From JANTGF01 sp963750735 (GTDB taxonomy: Bacteria; Bacteroidota; Bacteroidia; Bacteroidales; VadinHA17), in the NCBI GenBank assembly GCA_963750735.1, contig CAVVRY010000019.1, positions 124,001-188,000 of the forward strand: 64,000 bases of DNA, in the 5' to 3' direction. The stretch's first letter is position 1; each line of letters begins with the position of its first letter. Shown one piece after another: positions 46,083 through 55,281 of the stretch. The notes below the pieces were generated by a model. That model worked only from the letters and a program-made list of their open reading frames with translations. It ran no database searches and had not been told where the DNA came from. Both the position numbers and the translations under genes were made by a program.

Positions 46083-46728
46083 ATTTTTCAAGCTGATCTG
46101 ATTCAAAAATTCTTCCTGAAATATTCTTCATTTGGATAATTATCATTGCTCGTGCAACTGTTTCAGCCTTAATGGCCCTGTATTTCTTAAAACGACCAAA
46201 CAATAAAAAATTCGAAGGAATCATTACTAATTTACCTATTTCCTCAACAAATCTAAACTCTTTTCGGTTTCCCAATAACATCGATGGCCTTACAATAGTT
46301 GTTTTTTTAAACCCCAGATTGAGAATGGCATTCTCCATTTCTCCTTTAGTTCGAAGATAAAAGTTAGAACCATTTGCATTTGCTCCAATGGATGAAACAA
46401 CACATATAGCCGATACTTGATTTTCTAGGGCAATTTCCCCCATTAATACAGGTATTTCCAGGTCAACTCTTTTGAATGCTTCTTTGGATCCAGCTTTTTT
46501 AATAGTGGTTCCAAGACAGCAAAAAAGAATATCTCCTTTTATGTTAGTTTTTAGGAATTCAGGATCGTCAAGTGGCCCAATGTATTGACTAAGTTTTGTG
46601 TGCTTAATACCACTGTCTCGTCTTGAAATTGAAATGACTTTCGTAAAATAAGGATCCTCCAGAAGCTGAGTTAATAAGGAATTTCCCACTAAACCTGTAG
46701 CTCCGGTAACAATTGCTATTTGACTCAT
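46066..46728 (-). CDS. Atypical SDR NAD(P)-binding protein, HTATIP2/TIP30-like
   Basis: A Rossmann-fold protein of 220 residues. The dinucleotide site is VTGATGLVGNSLL (residues 7-19), CVVSSIGANANG lies at the catalytic-serine position and YLRTKGEME provides the YxxxK pair. This set matches the TIP30-like atypical SDRs found widely in bacteria. Substrate unknown. It overlaps the nitroreductase gene, so both may take part in one redox step, but that is inference. Confidence 0.85.
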   Translation of the reverse strand: MSQIAIVTGATGLVGNSLLTQLLEDPYFTKVISISRRDSGIKHTKLSQYIGPLDDPEFLKTNIKGDILFCCLGTTIKKAGSKEAFKRVDLEIPVLMGEIALENQVSAICVVSSIGANANGSNFYLRTKGEMENAILNLGFKKTTIVRPSMLLGNRKEFRFVEEIGKLVMIPSNFLLFGRFKKYRAIKAETVARAMIIIQMKNISGRIFESDQLEKYGSNG

Positions 46729-46753
46729 TGGAAAAACGATTTAATTTGTAAGT

Positions 46754-48478
46754 TTAATATCCTGATGCCTGCCCATCTTTGCGGGATTCAGATGCACCAT
46801 AGTACACTTTATTTTTCTCATCCCACATTATTGCCTGGTAGCCGCCATAACCGCCTATTGTCCAATCTATATTGTGACCCATCCTCATAAGGCTTTTAAG
46901 AATGTCATAATCAATGCCGGATTCAAGATACAATGTGCCTCCATTGGTCATTTTCTCCCCTGTAGGTTGTGATGAACCACTATGCCGAATTCTTGGTGCA
47001 TCGCCGGCTTCCTGTAAATTCATGCCAAAATCGATAAGATTGACAACAATTTGAGTATGACCCTGAGGTTGCATGGCCCCACCCATTAATCCAAAACTAA
47101 TCCATGGATTGCCATCTTTTGTAATAAATGCTGGTATTATGGTATGAAAAGGTCTCTTGCCTGGTGCATAACAATTCATATGTCCTTCTTCAAGGCTGAA
47201 CAATTCACCCCTATCCTGAAGTATAAAACCCAATCCTGGAGGGACCATTCCGGAACCCATTCCCCTGTAATTACTCTGAATTAACGATACCATATTTCCC
47301 CATTTATCAGAAACAGTAAGGTAGATGGTATTGCCCTGCTCTAATTCACCGGCAGGATAAGATCGTGCAGCACGCTGTTCATTTATTAATGATCTTCTTT
47401 CTTTTGCATACTTTTTTGATAATAACTGATCTAAAGGAATTTCATGGAAAGCAGGATCAGCATAGTATTTGGCTCTATCCTCAAATGCGAGTTTCTTGGC
47501 TTCGGTAAAATAATGTATGTACTCAGCACTTCCAAATCCCATTGACTTTATATCATATCCTTCAAGTATATTGAGCATTTGAAGTGCGGCTGTACCCTGA
47601 CCGTTGGGTGGTAGTTCCCAAACATCATATCCACGATAATTTGTAGAAATTGGTTCAACCCATTCTGATTTATGGCTGGCTAAATCTTCATAGCTTAAGA
47701 AGCCTCCTTGCTCTTTCATAAATTTGCCAATTGTTTTAGCTATTTCTCCTTTGTAAAAAGCATCCCGACCACCTTTAGCAATTTGTTCAAGAGTGTTGGC
47801 CAGATATGGATTTTTAAAGACTTCACCTTTAGCAGGAGCTTTTCCTCCAGGCATAAAAATATCTTCGAAATTTGGATACCTTTTCAGCGATCGAGAATTC
47901 CCTTGCCAGTAATAGGCAATCAACTCTGTAAGAGGAAACCCATTTTTTGCATAGCTGATTGCAGGTTCAAGAATGTCATTCATTTTTAGACTTCCAAATT
48001 TACTATGTAGCTCAAACCATCCATCAACACAGCCAGGTACTGAAACTGGTAATGGGCCATGGGAAGGTATTTTTTCATACCCTTTATCTTTAAAATAATT
48101 CAGGCTAAGCGATTTGGGAGATCGACCACTGGCATTCAAACCATATAATTTTTTTGTTTCTGCATCCCAGACAATCGCAAATAGATCACCCCCCATTCCA
48201 TTTCCTGTTGGCTCAACCAGACCAAGAACTGCATTTGCTGCAATAGCTGCATCAATGGCATTGCCACCTTTTTTAAGGATGTCTAGGGCAACCTGGGTAG
48301 CCAAAGGCTGACTGGTACACGCCATTCCATGCTGAGCTATTACTTCAGATCTGGTGGCAAATGACAGGCCGGTAATTCTATCCTGACTCTTTGTAATTAT
48401 GGCAATAGAACCAAGTAAGAAAATAGTTGCGATTGCCTTCTTAATGAAATTGGTTTTTAGTTGGATTTTTAAATTCAT
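46754..48478 (-). CDS. ggt: Gamma-glutamyltranspeptidase
   Basis: A periplasmic Ntn-hydrolase that cleaves glutathione and other gamma-glutamyl compounds. A signal peptide or anchor spans about residues 12-31. The large-subunit region carries ILKKGGNAIDAAIAANAVLG and GNGMGGDLFAIVWD. The autoprocessing site lies at GNTIYLTVSDKWGNMVSLI, where the threonine becomes the catalytic N-terminus. The C-terminus (SRKDGQASGY) matches the usual DPRxDGxAxGY ending. Its 574 residues are the expected size of the proenzyme. Confidence 0.93.
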   Translation of the reverse strand: MNLKIQLKTNFIKKAIATIFLLGSIAIITKSQDRITGLSFATRSEVIAQHGMACTSQPLATQVALDILKKGGNAIDAAIAANAVLGLVEPTGNGMGGDLFAIVWDAETKKLYGLNASGRSPKSLSLNYFKDKGYEKIPSHGPLPVSVPGCVDGWFELHSKFGSLKMNDILEPAISYAKNGFPLTELIAYYWQGNSRSLKRYPNFEDIFMPGGKAPAKGEVFKNPYLANTLEQIAKGGRDAFYKGEIAKTIGKFMKEQGGFLSYEDLASHKSEWVEPISTNYRGYDVWELPPNGQGTAALQMLNILEGYDIKSMGFGSAEYIHYFTEAKKLAFEDRAKYYADPAFHEIPLDQLLSKKYAKERRSLINEQRAARSYPAGELEQGNTIYLTVSDKWGNMVSLIQSNYRGMGSGMVPPGLGFILQDRGELFSLEEGHMNCYAPGKRPFHTIIPAFITKDGNPWISFGLMGGAMQPQGHTQIVVNLIDFGMNLQEAGDAPRIRHSGSSQPTGEKMTNGGTLYLESGIDYDILKSLMRMGHNIDWTIGGYGGYQAIMWDEKNKVYYGASESRKDGQASGY

Positions 48479-48565
48479 GATTAAACTGAGTTTAACGAAA
48501 GGTTTTTACAATTGGGAATTTATAATGAATAGCTAATATAAAAATAATAGCCTTTCAATTGATGA

Positions 48566-49894
48566 CTATTTCTTATTAAATAGTTTTATCAAAGAGAAAC
48601 TCATTCCCAATGTGCCAGTTTCGATGGTCTTCTGGTAATCCGGGGCGAAATATGGTGAATGAAGAGAAGGTAAAGTTGTTTCATTTTCTAATTGATTTAC
48701 TTTATTTTCATGAGATACGGTACCCAACATGAACATCATTATTGGGATTTCTTCTTCTGTTCTGCCATATCTCCCAAAATCTTCTCCAGCCATGAGTGGA
48801 TCAGTAACAATTACGTTTTCCGTGCCGATTGCTTCTCTGAAATATCCTGTTATAGCCTTAGTTAATAATGGATCATTAATAACAGGAGGAGTGAAATCAT
48901 CAGAAACAATAATTTTTGGAAATTTATCCGGAGATAAACCTGCCGATTCTCCAATTCCAGCAGTAATTCTATTTAGGGATCTAAGCATTTGCTCGTATAC
49001 CTCATCCTTATAAAACCTGAGCGTTAATTGAAGGTCAACCTGATCCGGAATGATATTGTGTTTTGTTCCCCCATGAATAGATCCAACAGTAATAACGGCA
49101 GGATCAAGTGGGGAAATTTCACGACTTACTATGGTTTGGATATCAAGAATAGTGCGGGCGGCTAGTACAACAGGATCAATGGTTTTATGAGGTATGGCAC
49201 CATGACCACCCTCACCATAAATTCTAATATCTACAGAGCTTACGCCCGCAAATGCTGGACCTGAGCAATATCCAATAGTGCCAGCTTCCAACTCCGGATC
49301 TACATGCAGAGCAAGCGCATAATTGGGTACAGGAAACTTTTGAAATAGTCCATTTTCAATCATAGCATTTGCACCACCACTCATTTCTTCTGCTTGCTGA
49401 GCAATCATAATTAAAGTTCCATGCCAGGAATTCTTGAATTTTATCAAAGTTGATGCTGTTCCAGCCCAGACGCTCATGTGAATATCATGGCCACAGGCAT
49501 GCATAACACCAACCTTTTTTCCTTCTTTGGTTTGGAAAGTAATGTTACTGGCATAGGGAAGATTTGTTTTTTCAACCAGAGGAAGTGCATCCATATCGGT
49601 TCTGACCAATACCACAGGACCTTTCCCATTTTTATATACTCCAACAACATTATTTCCACCGAAATTCTGAGTGACTTCAAAGCCCAATCCTTTCAAAATG
49701 GTGGCCATTTTCTTTGAGGTCTCAATTTCATGAAAAGATAATTCAGGATTTTGATGGAGGTCCAGATAAAGATTCTCCAGATCTTTAAGGTTGTTAGATA
49801 TGAAATTTCTTAAATCCATTGTTGAAACATCTTTTTGAGAAAAAGAAAACTGTGATATAGTAAAAAACAAGGTTGCAATTAAATATTTTCTCAT
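48566..49894 (-). CDS. Exported M20-family amidohydrolase
   Basis: A metal-dependent hydrolase of 442 residues of the M20D (hippurate hydrolase/IAA-amino-acid hydrolase) group, with a signal peptide (residues 1-19). Metal ligands and motifs are VLVRTDMDALPLVEKT, MHACGHDIHMSVWAGTA, IAQQAEEMSGGANAMI, and MAGEDFGRYGRTEEEIPIMM near the C-terminus. It would remove acyl groups from amino acids or peptides in the periplasm. It lies 87 bp upstream of ggt on the same strand, and both could serve amino-acid scavenging. Confidence 0.92.
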   Translation of the reverse strand: MRKYLIATLFFTISQFSFSQKDVSTMDLRNFISNNLKDLENLYLDLHQNPELSFHEIETSKKMATILKGLGFEVTQNFGGNNVVGVYKNGKGPVVLVRTDMDALPLVEKTNLPYASNITFQTKEGKKVGVMHACGHDIHMSVWAGTASTLIKFKNSWHGTLIMIAQQAEEMSGGANAMIENGLFQKFPVPNYALALHVDPELEAGTIGYCSGPAFAGVSSVDIRIYGEGGHGAIPHKTIDPVVLAARTILDIQTIVSREISPLDPAVITVGSIHGGTKHNIIPDQVDLQLTLRFYKDEVYEQMLRSLNRITAGIGESAGLSPDKFPKIIVSDDFTPPVINDPLLTKAITGYFREAIGTENVIVTDPLMAGEDFGRYGRTEEEIPIMMFMLGTVSHENKVNQLENETTLPSLHSPYFAPDYQKTIETGTLGMSFSLIKLFNKK

Positions 49895-49905
49895 GCTTTG
49901 TTTTA

Positions 49906-49913
49906 CAAATTTA
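49906..49913 (-). promoter_or_regulatory. Candidate -7 element of the M20 amidohydrolase gene
   Basis: The minus strand reads TAAATTTG, matching TAnnTTTG, 12 bp before the start codon. The -33 box is not evident. Confidence 0.35.
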
Positions 49914-49991
49914 CTTAGTTAGTTGAAAATGTATAGATAGCTCAAATCCTTTTATGGTTCGATTAAAGGACTGCTATTTCAAAGGGAATAA

Positions 49992-51242
49992 TTATAAATT
50001 CAGTAATCTTTTGTCAGGGTTTCCGGCACCTAACAACATTTGGATTGGATTCTCAATAAATTCCTTAATTGTTACCAGAAAACCTACTGAATCCTTTCCA
50101 TCAATTATTCTATGATCATAAGATAATGCCAAATACATTATGGGTCTAATCTCAACATTCCCATTTATTGCCACCGGTCGTTCAACAATATTGTGCATTC
50201 CTAAAATTGCAGCCTGTGGAGGATTTAAGATTGGGGTTGAAAGCATTGATCCGAATACACCACCGTTTGTAATTGTGAAAGTCCCTCCGACCATATCTTC
50301 AATGCTTATTCTGTTTATTCGTGCTTTGTTGGCAAGATCCATTATTCTTTGTTCAATATCAGCAAGACTCAAGGATTCCGCATTGCGAATTACCGGAACC
50401 ATCAACCCCTTTTCTGTCTGCACAGCAATGCCAATGTCTGAATAATTAAACCGAATGAAGTTTTCACCATCCATCATTGAATTAACCTGAGGATAGTTTT
50501 TTAAAGCTAAACTGGCAGCCTTTGTGAAAAATGACATAAAGCCTAATTTTACTTCATGTTTTTCTTGAAACTGTTTCTGATATGTTTTTCTTAAACGGAT
50601 AATTTCGCTTACATCAACTTCATTAAAAGTAGTGAGCATGGCAGTTTCGTTCTTGACCGAAACCAATCGTTCACCGAGCTTTCTCCGGAGTTGAGACATC
50701 CTAACAGTTTCACTATCCCTGTTTGCTATGACTGTTATTCCACTTAAGTTTTCACCTGAAGATTCATTTAAACCCGAAACTGCCAGTTCAACATCAGTTT
50801 TGCTTATTCGTTTTAGGCCTTTAATAATATCCTCAATGGATAACCCTTTCTCATCCATCATTTTGGCTGCCAATGGTGAAATTTTTATATTATCATTTTT
50901 TGTATCCGGACTTTTTATTTCTGGCGTTTCAGCCTTTTTAATCTCAGCTGGTTTATCTGCAATCACTTTTTCTTTCTTTTCCGGCTGTGCTTTTTTCGTT
51001 CCTTTCTTAGATGTGTCAATTTTGCAGGCAACTGATCTTACCGGGATAGCTTCGGCAGTTGGAGCTAAGGAAAAAATTTTGCCACTATCTTCTGCTAACA
51101 ATGGGAGTGTGGCCTTTTCAGATTCAATTTCAGCAATTTCCTGGTCTTTTTCTACGAAATCTCCTTCATTGACAAACCAGGTAGCAATTTCAACTTCTGT
51201 TATTGATTCTCCCGGACTTGGTATCTTAATTTCAATGATCAT
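49992..51242 (-). CDS. sucB: Dihydrolipoyl succinyltransferase, E2 of 2-oxoglutarate dehydrogenase
   Basis: The E2 core enzyme of the 2-oxoglutarate dehydrogenase complex (416 residues). Domains in order: one lipoyl domain (residues 1-78, lipoyl lysine in EIESEKATLPLLA), an alanine- and lysine-rich linker, a peripheral subunit-binding domain (KISPLAAKMMDEKGLSIEDI) and the acyltransferase domain with ALSYDHRIIDGKDSVGFL holding the catalytic His and Asp. It is downstream of sucA in the same orientation, 57 bp away. The E3 component (lpd) is not in the window. Confidence 0.96.
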   Translation of the reverse strand: MIIEIKIPSPGESITEVEIATWFVNEGDFVEKDQEIAEIESEKATLPLLAEDSGKIFSLAPTAEAIPVRSVACKIDTSKKGTKKAQPEKKEKVIADKPAEIKKAETPEIKSPDTKNDNIKISPLAAKMMDEKGLSIEDIIKGLKRISKTDVELAVSGLNESSGENLSGITVIANRDSETVRMSQLRRKLGERLVSVKNETAMLTTFNEVDVSEIIRLRKTYQKQFQEKHEVKLGFMSFFTKAASLALKNYPQVNSMMDGENFIRFNYSDIGIAVQTEKGLMVPVIRNAESLSLADIEQRIMDLANKARINRISIEDMVGGTFTITNGGVFGSMLSTPILNPPQAAILGMHNIVERPVAINGNVEIRPIMYLALSYDHRIIDGKDSVGFLVTIKEFIENPIQMLLGAGNPDKRLLNL

Positions 51243-51299
51243 GGTTTAAATCTCAAATTTTATGTTTGTAGGATTCTGTTAGCCTTCCAATTGCATCTT

Positions 51300-54122
51300 T
51301 TATATTGTAAACTTCGCATCAAAATCAAGGTATTCATGAACTTTTAAAATTTCAGTGCGTGATTTTCCATCCACACACTGAAGCCCACAATATTTATTTT
51401 TTAATTCACAGTTGCAGTTCTTGAATACTTTATCTATAATTTCTTTCTGGCCAATTTCATGAAGCCCACTTAATCCGGTTGCCGGGCTCCCGCTTGCCAA
51501 ACGAGTTACAGATATAAGATTCACTTCCTTAAATTCCTCTTTCACATATCGCCAGGCACCCATATTTTCCGGTTCCTCCTGAACCCAAAGGTGAAGAATG
51601 GCATTTTTATATTTACTTAAAATAGTTTTAATCAATTCTGCAGGAAAAGGATACAATTGTTCTAAGCGAATTAGAGCTATATCATTGGCCTTCAGTTCCA
51701 TTTTCCTTTTTAGCAAATCATAGTATATCTTACCGGTGCAGAATACTACTCTTAGAACCTTTTCCACATCAACCTCTGTATCATCAATTACCTCCTGAAA
51801 ACGGTTTGTTGCCAGGTCTTCTATTGTAGAAACGCATAACGGATGTCGCAGCAGACTTTTAGGAGTAAAAATAATCAATGGGATCATAAATTTACGGGTC
51901 AATTGCCTACGTAAAACATGGAAAAAGCTTGCTGGAGAAGTGGGTTGAACAATTTGCATATTATTCCTTGCAGCACTGGTCAGGAATCGTTCAATTCGGG
52001 CAGAGGAATGCTCTGGTCCCTGGCCTTCAAACCCATGTGGCAGTAACAGTACCAGACCATTCATAAGGCCCCATTTTTCCTCGGCCGAACTTATATATTG
52101 ATCAATAATTACCTGAGCAACATTAAAAAAATCACCAAACTGTGCTTCCCAGATGGTTAAGTCCGTTGGTCTGGCAAGGGCATACCCATATTCAAAGCCA
52201 AGGACACCATACTCAGATAAAGGTGAATTATAAATTGTAAAACTACTCTGGTCCGGAGTAAGATTATTTAGTGGAAAGAATTTTGCTCCTGTATCTTCTT
52301 CAATATATGTGGCATGACGATGTGAAAATGTACCTCTTTCAGAATCTTGTCCACTAATTCGAACGGCATGTCCTTCAGTTAATAATGTGGCGTAAGCAAG
52401 TAATTCACCTAGTGCCCAGTCAAGTCGATCTTCCTTAATCATCAATTTTCGCTGGTCAATTAGTTTTATCAATTTTCTGAAGAACTTTTTTTCTGACGGG
52501 AGATGGTTTATTTTATTTGCAAGATCAATTAATACTTCCTTTTTCACACTTGTCCTGGGACACTTCACCAGGTCATTGCGTTTGGGGTGTTTGAATCCTA
52601 GCCAGTCTTCAGCCAGAAACTGCTTAATAACTACTTCATCGGTTCCCTGAGATTTTTTCAATTTCTCTTCCAATATACTATCAAAGTCTTTTTGCGATTG
52701 TATGATATCTTCTTTGGAATAAATGCCTTCCTGGACCAGCTTCGTAGCATAAATATCTCTAGGAGATGGATGATTTGAAATGGCTTTATAAAGGAGAGGC
52801 TGTGTAAATCGAGGTTCATCACCCTCATTATGACCATATTTCCTGTAGCACAAAATGTCAATGAAAACATCAGATTTAAATTTCTGACGAAACTCCATGC
52901 TTAATAATATAGTGAAAATAAGAGCTTCAACATCATCACCATTTACATGGAAAATAGGTGCTTTTGTAACCTTGCCAATATCAGTACAATACGTACTTGA
53001 TCTTGCCTCAAGGTAATTAGTAGTAAATCCCACCTGATTATTAATAACTAGGTGAATGGTTCCGCCAGTTTTATAACCTTTCAGAAGTGACATTTGGAGA
53101 ACCTCATAAACCACTCCCTGTGATGCAATAGCAGCATCACCATGAATAAGGATTGGTGCCAGTTTTGAGGAATCACCGCCATATTTTTTATCAATCTTGG
53201 CTCTTGCCAATCCTTCTACTACAGCATCAACTGCTTCAAGATGCGAAGGATTTGGAGCAAGATTAAGCTTCAATTTTTCACCTTTTGCGTTGGTTATTGT
53301 ATTGCTATAACCCAAGTGATACTTTACATCTCCAAGTGAGATATTACTTTGATAAAATTTCCCATTAAATTCATTAAAAATATCCTCAAATGGTTTCTCA
53401 AGGATATTAGCAAGTACATTTAACCTGCCTCTATGCGACATTCCAATAATAAACTCCTCAATACCTAATCCTGCTCCTCTTTCAATCACAGCACCTAAAG
53501 CGGGGATAAGCGCTTCAGCTCCTTCCAGAGAAAACCGTTTCTGCCCAACAAATTTTTTATGAATAAAATTTTCAAAGCCAACGGATTGATTTAGGAGTAA
53601 GTAAATGTTTTTCTTTTCATCAATGCTAAAAGAAGGAGTGTTCTGTACCGGTTCCATTTTGCTTTGAAGCCATGAAATAACTTCAGGATTGCGCATAAAA
53701 CCATATTCAGCACCTATGGAATTACAATATGTTCGCTCAAGGTGATCAACAATCTCAATAAGTGGGGCAGGACCAATTCCAATGTTTTTACCAGCCTGAA
53801 ATACAGTATTTAGGTCTTTCTCCGAGAGACCGAAATTTTCCAGGTCAAGAGTGGGAGTATATTCTCTGCGTGCCCTAACTGGATTTGTTTTAGTAAATAA
53901 GTGACCTCGACGTCTGTAGCCTTCAATGAGGTTAATTACTTTAAATTCGTTATCAAGGACTTTCTCACCTGGTTTGGTATTAAAGTTTTTCCTGGCGAAA
54001 TCAAAACCTTCGAAAAAATTACTCCAACTTTCATCAATACTTTGAGGATCATTGAGATACTGATTGTAGAGACTCTCAAATGATGAAGCATCTCCCTGTC
54101 CGAGAAAGTCGAATTTCTTCAT
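51300..54122 (-). CDS. sucA: 2-oxoglutarate dehydrogenase E1 component
   Basis: The thiamine-diphosphate-dependent E1 of the TCA-cycle complex (940 residues, normal length). Family hallmarks are the N-terminal segment MKKFDFLGQGDASSFESLYN (E2-binding region), EFIIGMSHRGRLNVLANIL, ILIHGDAAIASQGVVYEVLQ with the ThDP/Mg site, and SEYGVLGFEYGYALARP in the transketolase-like pyrimidine domain. The gene pair sucA-sucB indicates an oxidative TCA cycle here, in place of or beside a ferredoxin-dependent 2-oxoglutarate oxidoreductase. Confidence 0.97.
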   Translation of the reverse strand: MKKFDFLGQGDASSFESLYNQYLNDPQSIDESWSNFFEGFDFARKNFNTKPGEKVLDNEFKVINLIEGYRRRGHLFTKTNPVRARREYTPTLDLENFGLSEKDLNTVFQAGKNIGIGPAPLIEIVDHLERTYCNSIGAEYGFMRNPEVISWLQSKMEPVQNTPSFSIDEKKNIYLLLNQSVGFENFIHKKFVGQKRFSLEGAEALIPALGAVIERGAGLGIEEFIIGMSHRGRLNVLANILEKPFEDIFNEFNGKFYQSNISLGDVKYHLGYSNTITNAKGEKLKLNLAPNPSHLEAVDAVVEGLARAKIDKKYGGDSSKLAPILIHGDAAIASQGVVYEVLQMSLLKGYKTGGTIHLVINNQVGFTTNYLEARSSTYCTDIGKVTKAPIFHVNGDDVEALIFTILLSMEFRQKFKSDVFIDILCYRKYGHNEGDEPRFTQPLLYKAISNHPSPRDIYATKLVQEGIYSKEDIIQSQKDFDSILEEKLKKSQGTDEVVIKQFLAEDWLGFKHPKRNDLVKCPRTSVKKEVLIDLANKINHLPSEKKFFRKLIKLIDQRKLMIKEDRLDWALGELLAYATLLTEGHAVRISGQDSERGTFSHRHATYIEEDTGAKFFPLNNLTPDQSSFTIYNSPLSEYGVLGFEYGYALARPTDLTIWEAQFGDFFNVAQVIIDQYISSAEEKWGLMNGLVLLLPHGFEGQGPEHSSARIERFLTSAARNNMQIVQPTSPASFFHVLRRQLTRKFMIPLIIFTPKSLLRHPLCVSTIEDLATNRFQEVIDDTEVDVEKVLRVVFCTGKIYYDLLKRKMELKANDIALIRLEQLYPFPAELIKTILSKYKNAILHLWVQEEPENMGAWRYVKEEFKEVNLISVTRLASGSPATGLSGLHEIGQKEIIDKVFKNCNCELKNKYCGLQCVDGKSRTEILKVHEYLDFDAKFTI

Positions 54123-54258
54123 GGGCCCTTAAATAATAAGGAAAAAGTTATTTATAATCGTTCAAAATTAAAAAACTTTTTGCATTAACCGGCTGGAAAA
54201 GCAACAAAAAGCTGATTTAGAGAACTAATTTTTAAAATAGATAAGGCAATTATTGATT

Positions 54259-55258
54259 TTAACTTATTTCACTAAAGTATTTCATGAATTGAAGTCGTTC
54301 ATAAACCTCAGGATTACTAGCTTTATCCTGACTTAATTTACCTTTAAACTGGTCGATATAATTGAAGCCTTTTTTCTCCATCCAGGTGTGTATGGTATTT
54401 AGCATTTTGGGGAGGTAGTCGTTGCCATTTATGTATAAAGCAGAGGCCACCTGCACAGCTGATGCACCTGCCAGTATTTGTTTTATTACCGCTTCCCCAT
54501 CATGCACTCCTGTGGAGGCAGCAAGGTCAATATCTATCCTTTGTGAAAGCATGGCAATCCATCGCAAAGAATTATACATTTCAGCTGGTGTGCTAAAGAC
54601 ATCTGCCACTGTTATTTTGATATTATCAATATCAATATTAGGGCTGGAGAAACGGTTAAATAAAACTACTGCATCTGCTCCTTCAACCTCAAGGTTCATA
54701 ACAACCTGGCCAAGGTTAGAGAAATACGGGCTGATCTTTACAGAGACAGGAATGGTTATTTCCTTTTTAATTTTACGCACAATTTCATAATACTTTTCCT
54801 GAATTTCATTGGCATTGTTTTCAAAATGGAAAGGCATTAGAAAAATATTTAATTCGAGAGCATCTGCACCTGCCTGTTGAATTTGCTTTGCAAAACCAGT
54901 CCATTCGGCTGATGATATACAGTTTATACTGGCAATTACAGGTATGTTTAAATCTCTTTTTACCTGGGCAATTAAATTCAGGTAATTGCCCAATTCTCTT
55001 TCCTTAATGTGCAGATCAATATAATCAAGTGTTTCGGAATGTTCAGAGTATATAAAGGTGTTTTTGCGAGCTTTTTCAAGTTTATGCTGAGCTTCCAGCA
55101 TAATTTGTTCTTCAAACAACGATTTCAAGTACCACTGCTCCAGCTCCATTTCTATCGTGCTCCTGTATTTTTGAAAATGAATCAGTTAACCCTGAGCTGG
55201 CGACAATAATTGGATTTCTAAGGGTTAAACCCATATATTTTGTGCTTATTTCGGCCAT
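54259..55258 (-). CDS. Dihydroorotate dehydrogenase-like FMN protein, with a frameshift
   Basis: A TIM-barrel protein of the DHOD-like family, about 332 residues if joined. The true start is the ATG at 55258 (MAEISTKYMGLTLRNPIIVA), which reads to NGAGAVVL at codon 44; a stop then follows in that frame. Removing one base near 55126 continues into KSLFEEQIMLEAQHKLEK and the full barrel (VIASINCISSAEWTGFAKQI, VSVKISPYFSNLGQVV, LAASTGVHDGEAVIKQILAG). Such proteins may be pyrimidine or flavin dehydrogenases of uncertain role. It stands 23 bp downstream of nfnB on the same strand. Sequence error is more likely than decay, because the rest is intact. Confidence 0.85.
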
Positions 55259-55281
55259 AACAAAAGAGTTTAAGTTTATGA